Origin: Rhodohalobacter barkolensis
GTDB lineage: Bacteria > Bacteroidota > Rhodothermia > Balneolales > Balneolaceae
Direction: 5' to 3'
Assembly (NCBI RefSeq): GCF_002834295.1
Contig: NZ_PISP01000006.1
Coordinates: 62,001 to 126,000, forward strand
Length of the DNA stretch: 64,000 bases
Part shown: positions 54,271 through 62,729 of the stretch, in pieces
Layout of the letters: each line of letters opens with the position of its first letter
Position numbering within the stretch: position 1 is the stretch's first letter
The notes under the pieces: model-generated
Databases searched by the model: none
Told to the model about the DNA's origin: nothing
The model's input: only the letters and a program-made list of their open reading frames with translations
Position numbers and translations under genes: made by a program

Positions 54271-56322
54271 ATGTCTAATTTTAAGCTTCACTCACCCTGG
54301 GAGCCGGCCGGCGATCAGCCGAATGCCATCAAAGAATTAACCGAGGGCGTTCAAAGCAACGATAAATTTCAAACACTTTTAGGAATTACCGGATCGGGTA
54401 AAACCCGAACCGTAGCCGGTGTAATTGAGAACGTACAAAAACCCACGCTGGTAATGAGTCACAACAAGACTCTCGCCGCACAGCTCTATCGTGAGCTGAG
54501 TGACTTTTTCCCTGAAAACAGGGTGGAGTTCTTTATATCCTATTACGACTACTACCAGCCTGAAGCGTACATCTCTTCGCAGGATAAATACATTGAAAAG
54601 GATCTCTCCATCAACGAAGAAATCCAGCGGCTCCGCTTGAGAGCTACCAGTTCACTTTTATCCGGACGCCGTGATGTGATCATCGTCTCATCCGTCAGCT
54701 GTATTTACGGTATAGGTTCACCATCGGAGTACGAAAAGCTGATCATCCAGCTGAAAGTGGGTCAGGATATCCCAAGAAATACATTACTCTACGATCTGGT
54801 AGACCTTCATTATCGCCGCAGTGACCACGAATTTACTCGAGGTACTTTCCGTGTTCGCGGTGATGTTGTAGATATCTACCCAGCCTACTCCGAAGAGGGA
54901 TTACGCATAACCATGTGGGGAGATGAAATTGAAAAAATGCAGGTTTTTGATGTTGAATCCGGTGACATTATCGATGATGTGGATGAATTTCGAATCTATC
55001 CCGCGTCTCACTATGTAACGACTCAAGGTCGGCTTGAAGAGTCGATTAAACAGATCAGAGATGAAATGCACTGGCGGGTTGAAGTGCTACAGGATGAACA
55101 TAAATTTCTGGAAGCCAAACGACTCGAACAGCGCACACTTTTTGATATTGAGATGATGCAGGAAATTGGATACTGCTCCGGTATTGAAAACTACTCGCGC
55201 TATCTCAGTGCCCGTAAGCCGGGTGAGCGCCCTTATTGCCTGATGGACTATTTCCCTGATGATTATCTGCTTGTTGTGGATGAAAGCCACCAGACTGTTC
55301 CGCAAATCGGAGCCATGTATGGCGGTGACCGATCAAGAAAAATAGAGTTGGTGGAGCACGGATTCCGTTTACCTTCGGCCCTGGACAACCGGCCTCTCAC
55401 ATTCGAAGAGTGGGAGACAATGATTAATCAAGCTATTTTTGTAAGTGCGACTCCCAGTGATTATGAATTGGAAAAATCGGACGGTGTATATGTTGAGCAA
55501 ATTATTCGTCCTACCGGCCTGATGGAACCCGAAATTGAAGTTCGCCCACTGGATACGCAGGTCGATGACCTTCTTGAAGAAATTCGAAAACGGGCTGAAA
55601 AGAATGAACGTGTACTCTGTATCACCTTGACCAAACGACTCAGTGAGGAGTTGAGTGAATACCTCAAGAATCTTGGTATCCCGGCGGCCTACATGCATAG
55701 CGAACTGGATGCGATGCAGCGTGTGGAAGTTCTCTACAAATTCCGCCGCGGTGATTTTAAAGTGCTTGTTGGGATCAACTTGCTTCGGGAGGGAATCGAT
55801 ATTCCTGAGCTGAGCCTTGTTGCCATTTTAGATGCTGATAAAGAGGGCTTTCTGCGATCTGAAACATCTCTATTCCAAATTGTGGGTAGAGCTGCAAGGA
55901 ATGTTGGCGGAAAAGCCATACTCTATGCAAATAAAATTACAAAGAGCATGCAAAAAGTGATTGACGAGACGACCCGCCGCAGAAAAATTCAGGCAGATTA
56001 TAACAAGGAACACGGCATTACTCCTCAAACAATCAAGAAAGAATTGAAGCCTTTAGTGGACCCTGCATTGATCTCTACACAAGATTTTACATTAGATTCA
56101 ACACGTAAAGATGACCAATCTGACTACCTGGAGACGGTAAAAGTAGCTGAAGATGGAATTCAGTACAGAGCTAATCCGGCTATGAAAGAAGTTACATTTG
56201 AAAGTAAGGAGAAGTTTCTCGAATATTTACGCGAGTCGATGCTACAGTCAGCCAAGAACATGGAGTTCGAAGAGGCTGCCCGTATCCGCGACCAAATTGC
56301 AACACTTGAAAAAGAACTATAA
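54271..56322 (+). CDS. uvrB: Excinuclease ABC subunit B
   Basis: Damage-verifying helicase of nucleotide excision repair. The 683-residue protein has the Walker A GITGSGKTRT, the beta-hairpin YYDYYQPEAYISSQDKYIEKD region, VDESHQTVPQIGAMYGGDRSRK, the helicase motif RAARNVGGKAILYA and a C-terminal UVR motif (FEEAARIRDQIATLEKEL). Divergent from tyrA, 140 bp apart. Confidence 0.99.
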   Translation: MSNFKLHSPWEPAGDQPNAIKELTEGVQSNDKFQTLLGITGSGKTRTVAGVIENVQKPTLVMSHNKTLAAQLYRELSDFFPENRVEFFISYYDYYQPEAYISSQDKYIEKDLSINEEIQRLRLRATSSLLSGRRDVIIVSSVSCIYGIGSPSEYEKLIIQLKVGQDIPRNTLLYDLVDLHYRRSDHEFTRGTFRVRGDVVDIYPAYSEEGLRITMWGDEIEKMQVFDVESGDIIDDVDEFRIYPASHYVTTQGRLEESIKQIRDEMHWRVEVLQDEHKFLEAKRLEQRTLFDIEMMQEIGYCSGIENYSRYLSARKPGERPYCLMDYFPDDYLLVVDESHQTVPQIGAMYGGDRSRKIELVEHGFRLPSALDNRPLTFEEWETMINQAIFVSATPSDYELEKSDGVYVEQIIRPTGLMEPEIEVRPLDTQVDDLLEEIRKRAEKNERVLCITLTKRLSEELSEYLKNLGIPAAYMHSELDAMQRVEVLYKFRRGDFKVLVGINLLREGIDIPELSLVAILDADKEGFLRSETSLFQIVGRAARNVGGKAILYANKITKSMQKVIDETTRRRKIQADYNKEHGITPQTIKKELKPLVDPALISTQDFTLDSTRKDDQSDYLETVKVAEDGIQYRANPAMKEVTFESKEKFLEYLRESMLQSAKNMEFEEAARIRDQIATLEKEL

Positions 56323-56334
56323 TCAATACTTTTC

Positions 56335-56898
56335 ATGGGCAAAAAAATTGAATTTTTTAAGACGTTCGTTAAAGATCGCGACGTAGCTTCGGTGATCCCC
56401 ACTTCACCGCGTTGTGTTAAAAAAGTTTGTACCAACATCGATTTCTCAAAGGATTTTACCTTGGTAGAGTACGGGCCTGGAAACGGCGCTTTTACCCACT
56501 ACCTTATAGAAAACATGTCGCCAAATTCCCGGCTTATTCTGATTGAAGCCAATCAGAATTTTGTTTCGGCCCTCAAAGATTCCATTGATGACCCCAGGGT
56601 TGAAATTCACAATGTTCTCGCCGGTAATGTAGAATCGGTATTGAGTGACGAATTGATCGGCAATGTAGATTACGTACTCTCCGGCATCCCATTCTCTTTT
56701 CTCGAGTGGGACCGCAAGATTGAGGTACTGCAGGCAACCAAGAAAATTTTAAAAGATGACGGCAAATTCCTCGCTTATCAAACAAGCGGGCACCTCAAGA
56801 AGCCGGTTATGGAAGTATTTGGCAACTTTGAAACTGACTTCGAACCACTCAATATCCCACCCTATTTTATCTATAAAATTCACAAAAACGGGCACTGA
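56335..56898 (+). CDS. SAM-dependent methyltransferase, phospholipid N-methyltransferase (PmtA)-like
   Basis: A 187-residue class I methyltransferase: VASVIPTSPRCVKKV at the start, the SAM motif VEYGPGNGAFT, an acidic LIEANQNF and VDYVLSGIPF. The combination with the N-terminal 'S-x-x-P-T-S' resembles PmtA-type phosphatidylethanolamine methyltransferases, though an rRNA-dimethylase-like role cannot be excluded. It starts 12 bp after uvrB and is likely co-transcribed. Confidence 0.85.
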   Translation: MGKKIEFFKTFVKDRDVASVIPTSPRCVKKVCTNIDFSKDFTLVEYGPGNGAFTHYLIENMSPNSRLILIEANQNFVSALKDSIDDPRVEIHNVLAGNVESVLSDELIGNVDYVLSGIPFSFLEWDRKIEVLQATKKILKDDGKFLAYQTSGHLKKPVMEVFGNFETDFEPLNIPPYFIYKIHKNGH

Positions 56899-56906
56899 TT
56901 CACGCT

Positions 56907-57000
56907 CCGTCAGACCGCTCCATGCGGTCAGAAGGGTAAATAATTCTCAGGTTGACACCCCTCCGCCTGACCGGCGGTACTTCAGCTCAAGGGAAGACTT
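56907..57000. repeat. CAGACCGC hairpin followed by an AGGGGTGTGTT-type repeat
   Basis: The stem GACCGC / GCGGTC (56913-56929) begins CCGTCAGACCGCT. An inverted ACACCCCTCCGCC element with the insert GCCTGACCGGCGG ends in CTCAAGGGAAG (56955-57000). Confidence 0.78.
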
Positions 57001-57040
57001 GTGAATCGACCTCAGATCAATTTTAACTTCTCAATAAATT

Positions 57041-57075
57041 ACCGTCTGCCCGCTCGGAGCGGTCTGACCGGTTTT
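57041..57075. repeat. CCGTCTGCCCGCT-type hairpin at the aat start
   Basis: An imperfect stem whose core CCGCT / AGCGG is surrounded by CCGTCTG and CTGACCGG. It ends four bases before the chosen aat start codon, where a ribosome site would lie. Confidence 0.75.
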
Positions 57076-57079
57076 GTGT

Positions 57080-57685
57080 ATGAATACTGATGGAAAAAAG
57101 ATCATACCGCCTGAAACTCTGCTGGAAGCGTACAGCCAGGGAATTTTCCCGATGAGTGAATCACGGGATGATGGGACAGTGGGTTGGTACTCTGCCCAAC
57201 AGCGCGGTATTATTCCGATGGATCGATTTAAAGTCTCATCAAATGTAGAGCGAATCATTCGCCAGAGTAGATTTAAATGCAAGGTCAACACACGTTTTCG
57301 GGATGTGGTGACTGAGTGTGCCAATCGTAAAACTACCTGGATTTCTGAACTGATCATCGATTCGTTTGAAGTGCTGTATCTGGCCGGTTACGCTCACTCT
57401 GTTGAGATGTACAATGCAAAAGGAAAACTCGCCGGTGGACTTTATGGAGTTTCTCTGGGGGCTGCTTTTTTTGGGGAGTCCATGTTTAAAAATGAGAAGG
57501 AAGCAGATAAAGTAGCACTCTGGCATTGCCATCAAATTCTGGAAAAGAACGGGTTTGAACTTTGGGATACACAATTCTATACCGATCACCTCGCTCAATT
57601 TGGATGTACTGAGATTTCTGCCGACGAGTATCAAAAACGACTGGACAGTGCGATGGAAAAAATGAATAAGGAGTTTAAAATATAG
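57080..57685 (+). CDS. aat: Leucyl/phenylalanyl-tRNA--protein transferase
   Basis: Adds Leu or Phe to N-terminal Arg/Lys of proteins, marking them for N-degron ClpAP turnover. The ATG at 57080 is chosen over an in-frame TTG at 57074. Seen are YSQGIFPM, the WYSAQQRGIIP motif, AGGLYGVSLGAAFFGESMF and WDTQFYTDHLAQFG; 201 residues is at the short end for the family. Hairpin repeats lie on both sides, the first directly before the start codon. Confidence 0.97.
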   Translation: MNTDGKKIIPPETLLEAYSQGIFPMSESRDDGTVGWYSAQQRGIIPMDRFKVSSNVERIIRQSRFKCKVNTRFRDVVTECANRKTTWISELIIDSFEVLYLAGYAHSVEMYNAKGKLAGGLYGVSLGAAFFGESMFKNEKEADKVALWHCHQILEKNGFELWDTQFYTDHLAQFGCTEISADEYQKRLDSAMEKMNKEFKI

Positions 57686-57689
57686 TTAT

Positions 57690-57846
57690 CTCCCCTTGAG
57701 GGGAGTATCTGCTTTAGCTGATGAGGGGTGTTTTCATACTCGATTTATAAACAAAAAAAGACCTGTCAGGTTTTTAAAACCTGACAGGTCTTGAGGAAAT
57801 CATATTATTGATAACCGTCAGACCGCTTAGAGCGGCCTGACGGGTT
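57690..57846. repeat. Three different repeat hairpins between convergent genes
   Basis: In order: the stem CTCCCCTTGAGGGGAG with GAGGGGTGTTTT (57690-57734); the palindrome AAGACCTGTCAGGTTTT and its complement (57758-57792); and AACCGTCAGACCGCT / AGCGGCCTGACGGGTT (57813-57846). The last two should end transcription from both sides. Confidence 0.85.
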
Positions 57847-57851
57847 GTGAA

Positions 57852-60287
57852 CTATTTTGGATCGAGAATATTCTCAATTCGGTTTTGTACATCCTGAAGG
57901 TGCACAACCGTTCTGCGATCTACCGTACGGTTCACGGCGCGATCTACTTCTGTTTTCAACGTTCTGAGCTCTTCACGCAGCAACGGTTTGATGTCGCTTC
58001 CGTTCACATCGTCATCATCACTCTCCATAAGGGATTTCACGTGATTCAGATAGGTTCGCTGAAGATTTCTGCGATAAACATCGATTGATGAATTCGAAGA
58101 AAGCTCACTCCACACGCCTTTTCGAACGTCTTCAAGCATTTCCGCAATGGTATATGCATCATCACCACGGAAAGATTCACCTTCAATCAAGCGTAACATT
58201 CGCGAGGAATTCATCACACTAGTAAGATGACGCCCCTGCAGAGATTGAATTCGCTCAACAGCGCCGGCATGTTCAATATTTCTCAGAATGTTTTCATCCA
58301 GCAGCCAATCCGGGGTTGTAAAGGCATTCTCCACCATAAACTCCATCGCTTTTTCCTGATACTCTTTGCTTACAGGGCGATAAACATTTCCATCCTGATC
58401 AGATGCAATACGCTCCATATAAACCCCGCCAATGTTGGTAATCACGTGCCCTACATAACGGCTCCACTGACCAATCAGCTCGCCATAAACCTCTTCCAGA
58501 TCATCGTAACCCTGCCCCGGACGTGATGTCCACTCAACCAGGTTTGGCGTCACTCGCTGCAGGTTCATCATGCCGTACGTAGACGCCTGCACCGGATCAT
58601 CAGACAGCGTTTCTGTCTGAGCAGATGGATCATAACCGGTTGATTGACCAAATCGATACATCGGATCATCGGCTTTCTCAAGAATCCACTCATTCAGCGT
58701 TGAAACTTCGTCTTCCGGTGTTTCCGCATCTGGAATGACACGATATCCCCAGTTGATGGAGTACTTGTCGTACGGGCCGATTTTACGAATGAATCGCTCT
58801 ACACCGTCTCCGGGCTGGGCGATATAGTTCTGGCGCGCATAGTCCATGATGGAAGCCGACACTCCATACTGCGACGTAAACTCAGGATCTCGAAGCGACT
58901 CCACCGGATAAGAGGAGTTCGCCTTCATGTTGTGAGGCAGCCCGAGTGCATGACCAATTTCGTGTGCAATCACCTGACGGATTGCCTCTTTCAGATAGTC
59001 ATCATCCACGCGCAGATTTTGTGCTTTGGAGTTGGCAGCGCCGGTTTCCAGCATCAGGCGGTTTCTGTATGACCGGATGTGATTGTGGTACCAGATAATG
59101 TCACTTCCGATAATCTCTCCGGTTCGGGGGTCAGTCATACTAGGCCCGGTGGCATTTCGAGTGGTATTGGCAATCCAGCGAACCATGTTGTAACGAATAT
59201 CTTCCGGTTCAAAATCGGGATCTTCCTCTTCTGTAGGAGGAAGTTTTGCCTGAATGGCATTTTTAAATCCGGCCTCTTCAAATGTAACATTCCAGTCTTC
59301 AACCCCTTGAATCACAGCCTGACGATACTCCTCGGGAGTTCCGGGGTCTACGTAGTAAACGATCGGTTTTACCGGCTCAACCAGTTCTCCACGGGCATAT
59401 GCATCAGGGTCAGAAGGTTCGAGTCTCCAGCGCCGGATAAGCGACCGTGTAGCGGCTTTCTGTTCATCAGAACCAAAATCGAGCTGAGTGACGGTAAACC
59501 ATCCAACCCGGTAATCGTGATAGCGCGGACGCATCGGCTCTTTCGGTAATAGAACCATTGACTGGTTCATCAAAAGTGAGATACTATTGGTATTGGATGA
59601 TGATGGCGGATTCATCGCCTCGTAGGTCATCACATGACGCACTTCCACATTTCGCGGATAGGTTCTGGCGCGCTCAATATAGCTTCGGCTGCTATCAAGC
59701 CGACGCACCTGGTAAGAGCTGCGCAACCATCCCTGAAGACCGGAAATAGCCGGCACATCCGTTTCAAACAGACTGTTTACCTCTACGACCGTTGTGGTAC
59801 TGTCCGGACCGATAGCCTTTACCTCAAATGATGCTATGATCGGCTCGTAGTTGTTTGCACGAACGGATCGGGATATAGGGAGAGAGTCCGGCGCAACGCT
59901 GTTATAAAGTCGCTGCCGGATATTAATTTTGTCGTTCACCTTTTCAAAGGTAATCACCTGCTCTGCGGTTTTGGAACCGCTGCTGGTAAATCCTGAAAAA
60001 TTATTGGGTACAGCTGCAACACGGCTCACCATTAGAAAATCACGGCCCAGAAGGGAATCCGGAATTTCATAGTAAATTTTGTCGCCTACAGAATGGATAT
60101 CCACAACACCCTGCTGTGTTTCTGCTTCGGATGTAATCACACTGCTGTAACTTTTTGAGTCGGAGCTCTGCTCAGTTCGGGACTCGTCTGACCCGGATGC
60201 CGAAGAGGTGCTCTCCGTTGTTGCACAGGAGATCGCAAAATAACCTGTGAACAGTATGATGAATAGATTTCGTATCAAATGATTCAT
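57852..60287 (-). CDS. Zinc-dependent metalloprotease (DUF5117/DUF5118/DUF4953 type), lipoprotein
   Basis: An 811-residue lipoprotein (lipobox AISC, then a Ser-rich linker). The N-terminal DUF5118-like and DUF5117-like regions precede a catalytic core with HEIGHALGLPHNM, a gluzincin/metzincin-like extended zinc motif, and the downstream SIMDYARQNY Met-turn. It is a large outer-surface protease family common in this phylum. The gene ends 6 bp from a terminator-like hairpin. Confidence 0.93.
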   Translation of the reverse strand: MNHLIRNLFIILFTGYFAISCATTESTSSASGSDESRTEQSSDSKSYSSVITSEAETQQGVVDIHSVGDKIYYEIPDSLLGRDFLMVSRVAAVPNNFSGFTSSGSKTAEQVITFEKVNDKINIRQRLYNSVAPDSLPISRSVRANNYEPIIASFEVKAIGPDSTTTVVEVNSLFETDVPAISGLQGWLRSSYQVRRLDSSRSYIERARTYPRNVEVRHVMTYEAMNPPSSSNTNSISLLMNQSMVLLPKEPMRPRYHDYRVGWFTVTQLDFGSDEQKAATRSLIRRWRLEPSDPDAYARGELVEPVKPIVYYVDPGTPEEYRQAVIQGVEDWNVTFEEAGFKNAIQAKLPPTEEEDPDFEPEDIRYNMVRWIANTTRNATGPSMTDPRTGEIIGSDIIWYHNHIRSYRNRLMLETGAANSKAQNLRVDDDYLKEAIRQVIAHEIGHALGLPHNMKANSSYPVESLRDPEFTSQYGVSASIMDYARQNYIAQPGDGVERFIRKIGPYDKYSINWGYRVIPDAETPEDEVSTLNEWILEKADDPMYRFGQSTGYDPSAQTETLSDDPVQASTYGMMNLQRVTPNLVEWTSRPGQGYDDLEEVYGELIGQWSRYVGHVITNIGGVYMERIASDQDGNVYRPVSKEYQEKAMEFMVENAFTTPDWLLDENILRNIEHAGAVERIQSLQGRHLTSVMNSSRMLRLIEGESFRGDDAYTIAEMLEDVRKGVWSELSSNSSIDVYRRNLQRTYLNHVKSLMESDDDDVNGSDIKPLLREELRTLKTEVDRAVNRTVDRRTVVHLQDVQNRIENILDPK

Positions 60288-60376
60288 ATATAACGTGATT
60301 CGTTTTCGGTTGATCTTATGCTATTTAATTAACAAAATGTAGAGTTCATTCACTGCAAAAGGTTGAAAAATTATTG

Positions 60377-60667
60377 CTAAAAACGATGCTCTTCTGCCAA
60401 AAGTCGTTTCCACTCGGGATGACGCTGAATGTAGGATTTTACAAACGGACAGATCGGAGCAATTTTCAATCCGCGTTCTTCAGCATCATCAAATGCAGAC
60501 TCCATCAGCTTTGAAGCCACACCCTCACCTTCAAGGTCTTTAGGGACTTCCGTATGTGTAAAAAAGAGAACTCCCTGTTTATTCAGAATATATTCGGCAA
60601 TGGCGGTGTGTCCATCGAGCTTTAGCTCATACCGGTTCTTTTCTTTGTTATTGATTACCTCTGCCAT
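60377..60667 (-). CDS. Small GNAT acetyltransferase (YjdJ/GCN5-like)
   Basis: A 96-residue single-domain protein of the short GNAT type: FFTHTEVPKDLEGEGVASKLMESAFDDAEERGLKIAPICPFVKSYIQRHPEW. The acetyl-CoA loop and the CPF-x2-SYI-x-RHPE end are typical. Substrate unknown. It is between, and on the same strand as, the 5'-nucleotidase and metalloprotease genes. Confidence 0.93.
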   Translation of the reverse strand: MAEVINNKEKNRYELKLDGHTAIAEYILNKQGVLFFTHTEVPKDLEGEGVASKLMESAFDDAEERGLKIAPICPFVKSYIQRHPEWKRLLAEEHRF

Positions 60668-60736
60668 AACCCTTCCCTTTAGTTAATTGATTTGTCTGTT
60701 CTTGCCCAACTTTTCCACTTTCAGATGGGCATGCAA

Positions 60737-62644
60737 CTACCTTCTTTTTGCAATCAAAAAGATAACCAACCCTATCAAAACGATTGCAGCCACAGGCCAG
60801 ATCCAGAGAGGCAGTGTGTAGGTAACCGTTAGTCTTCCTTCGGGAGATTGATAACGGTCCGGAATAACCGGGATACCTTCCTCACTCTTCTCAAATGACT
60901 CCAAATAATCCAAAACACTCGCCCACACTTTCAACTGACGATCTCCATCCATGATAATGGCTTCATCGAGTGAAATCGCACGACCATTTTCGTCACGCAG
61001 CGTAATTGCAAGATTAGGCAACTTCTCACCAACCATCGGCAAAAACCCTGCAATGTAGTAATCCGCTACAACGTGAAACAGCTGGTCTGAATCTTTCCGT
61101 ATCGGAGTAACTTCTTCTCCACTCACCAATTCTGCCCTTAAAACAGATCGAGAGGATGGAATGGGTGTTCCGACAAATGGAACGGTAAAAAGTACAGCAC
61201 GGTCCGGATTGTAGATCATGTTCAAACCGGAAAATTGAAGAAAATAGTTGTCGCCCATCAGTTCTGACAGAAGTATGGACACCTCAAGAGCGTTGCGAAC
61301 TTCCTGTTCCGTGAGATAGAATGAGACCATCGGATAACCGGGCGATCCGTCATCACCGGAACCGAGACCAAATGCCATCATCATGTCGTAGAAGGTAATT
61401 TCACCTTTGTTCCACACCTCCTCTCCCGGAATGATATCACTCCGAATGGCCCCGTTAGCCTGGACAGCAATATCTGCGGGACGATCCAGCACGCGATTAG
61501 CCGAATAGTTCATGGCATCCGTAATAAAATTTCCAATTGCCGATTCGCGTTGAAAATCATCCCGAACAATGGGGAAATCTGATAAGGCTACTGTCTGTCT
61601 GATATCACGAATTCCTCCATCGGTGAGATCACTCAGCCAGCTGTTTAAAATTTCTGAATATCGCTCCACTTCAGCCGCAATTTCCTCATCGGGATTTACT
61701 GTAGAATCGATCGGGATCAAAAAGGGATTGCCGTTCTCCTCATTCAATACCGAAACTTCATCCAATTCATAGCTATAACTGAGTTCCAGTCTTCCCAGAA
61801 ACTGCATATAGTTTCCCGCCTGTACAATGATTGTATCACCAACATATACGGGCCCATGGAGTGCTGTGTGAGTGTGGCCACCGACAATAACATCAATCTC
61901 AGGAAGCATTTCAGCCAGTTGACGATCCTCTGCTACCCCGGAGTGGTTAATCGATATAATCAGGTCTACATCCTGTTCCTTGAGTTCCGTTACAGCTTTT
62001 TTAGCCGACTCAAACGGATCATTAAACTGAACCGGACCGGGTTGTGCCGTTTTGGATATTGCATCATTTCCGATCAAGCCGAATACACCGATCCGTAGTC
62101 CATTTTCCAGTTCTTTTACGAAGTGGTTTTGAATACCCCGTTCACTTAAGGGATGATCCTGGGGCGGCCTGACGTTGGTTCCCAGAATTACGGTTTGTTC
62201 ACCGGCATCCGGATATCCTGCATCTGCCAAATAGCGCGCATAGACATCCGCACCATAATCAAACTCGTGATTGCCGATAGTAATCGCATCGTACCCCATA
62301 TTTTGAAACAGGTTCAGTTCCGGAGCTAAACCCTCTCGCAATGGCAGCCAGCCAAAAGCAGGGCCGCCTAAAATATCCCCGCCCGAAAAAAGAAGAACCG
62401 ACTCGCCTGCCTCCCTCTTTTCATTACGAACCATATTAATGGCTCCGGCCAGTCTGGCAATGCCTCCACCGGCTAAATTTCTATACTCAGGATGGTCATT
62501 TACTGCCGGAATTGGAATTAGATGCGAATGTTCATCATTTGTGTGCAAAATCGTAAAACGCACCTCATCCTGTTGAATTTGCTGGCCATAGATTGTAAAT
62601 GCTGCACTTGATAAAAGAACTAAAAATGTAAATTTGAGTTTCAA
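60737..62644 (-). CDS. 5'-Nucleotidase/2',3'-cyclic phosphodiesterase-type metallophosphatase
   Basis: A 635-residue exported enzyme (signal at 1-20). The metallophosphatase motifs are ILHTNDEHSHL, SGGDILGG, IGNHEFDYG, ISINHSG and GGHTHTAL; the C-terminal 5'-nucleotidase domain follows (about 355-560). It ends in one membrane helix, LWIWPVAAIVLIGLVIFLI, and AKRR, so it is anchored with its bulk in the periplasm. It salvages phosphate and nucleosides. Confidence 0.95.
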   Translation of the reverse strand: MKLKFTFLVLLSSAAFTIYGQQIQQDEVRFTILHTNDEHSHLIPIPAVNDHPEYRNLAGGGIARLAGAINMVRNEKREAGESVLLFSGGDILGGPAFGWLPLREGLAPELNLFQNMGYDAITIGNHEFDYGADVYARYLADAGYPDAGEQTVILGTNVRPPQDHPLSERGIQNHFVKELENGLRIGVFGLIGNDAISKTAQPGPVQFNDPFESAKKAVTELKEQDVDLIISINHSGVAEDRQLAEMLPEIDVIVGGHTHTALHGPVYVGDTIIVQAGNYMQFLGRLELSYSYELDEVSVLNEENGNPFLIPIDSTVNPDEEIAAEVERYSEILNSWLSDLTDGGIRDIRQTVALSDFPIVRDDFQRESAIGNFITDAMNYSANRVLDRPADIAVQANGAIRSDIIPGEEVWNKGEITFYDMMMAFGLGSGDDGSPGYPMVSFYLTEQEVRNALEVSILLSELMGDNYFLQFSGLNMIYNPDRAVLFTVPFVGTPIPSSRSVLRAELVSGEEVTPIRKDSDQLFHVVADYYIAGFLPMVGEKLPNLAITLRDENGRAISLDEAIIMDGDRQLKVWASVLDYLESFEKSEEGIPVIPDRYQSPEGRLTVTYTLPLWIWPVAAIVLIGLVIFLIAKRR

Positions 62645-62729
62645 ATCTATTCGGGGCTTTTAGCAGTTATCGGTTTTGATTATGTTGTGTGACAATTTGC
62701 TGCAAACAAATCAACAGGCTTATTAGATT

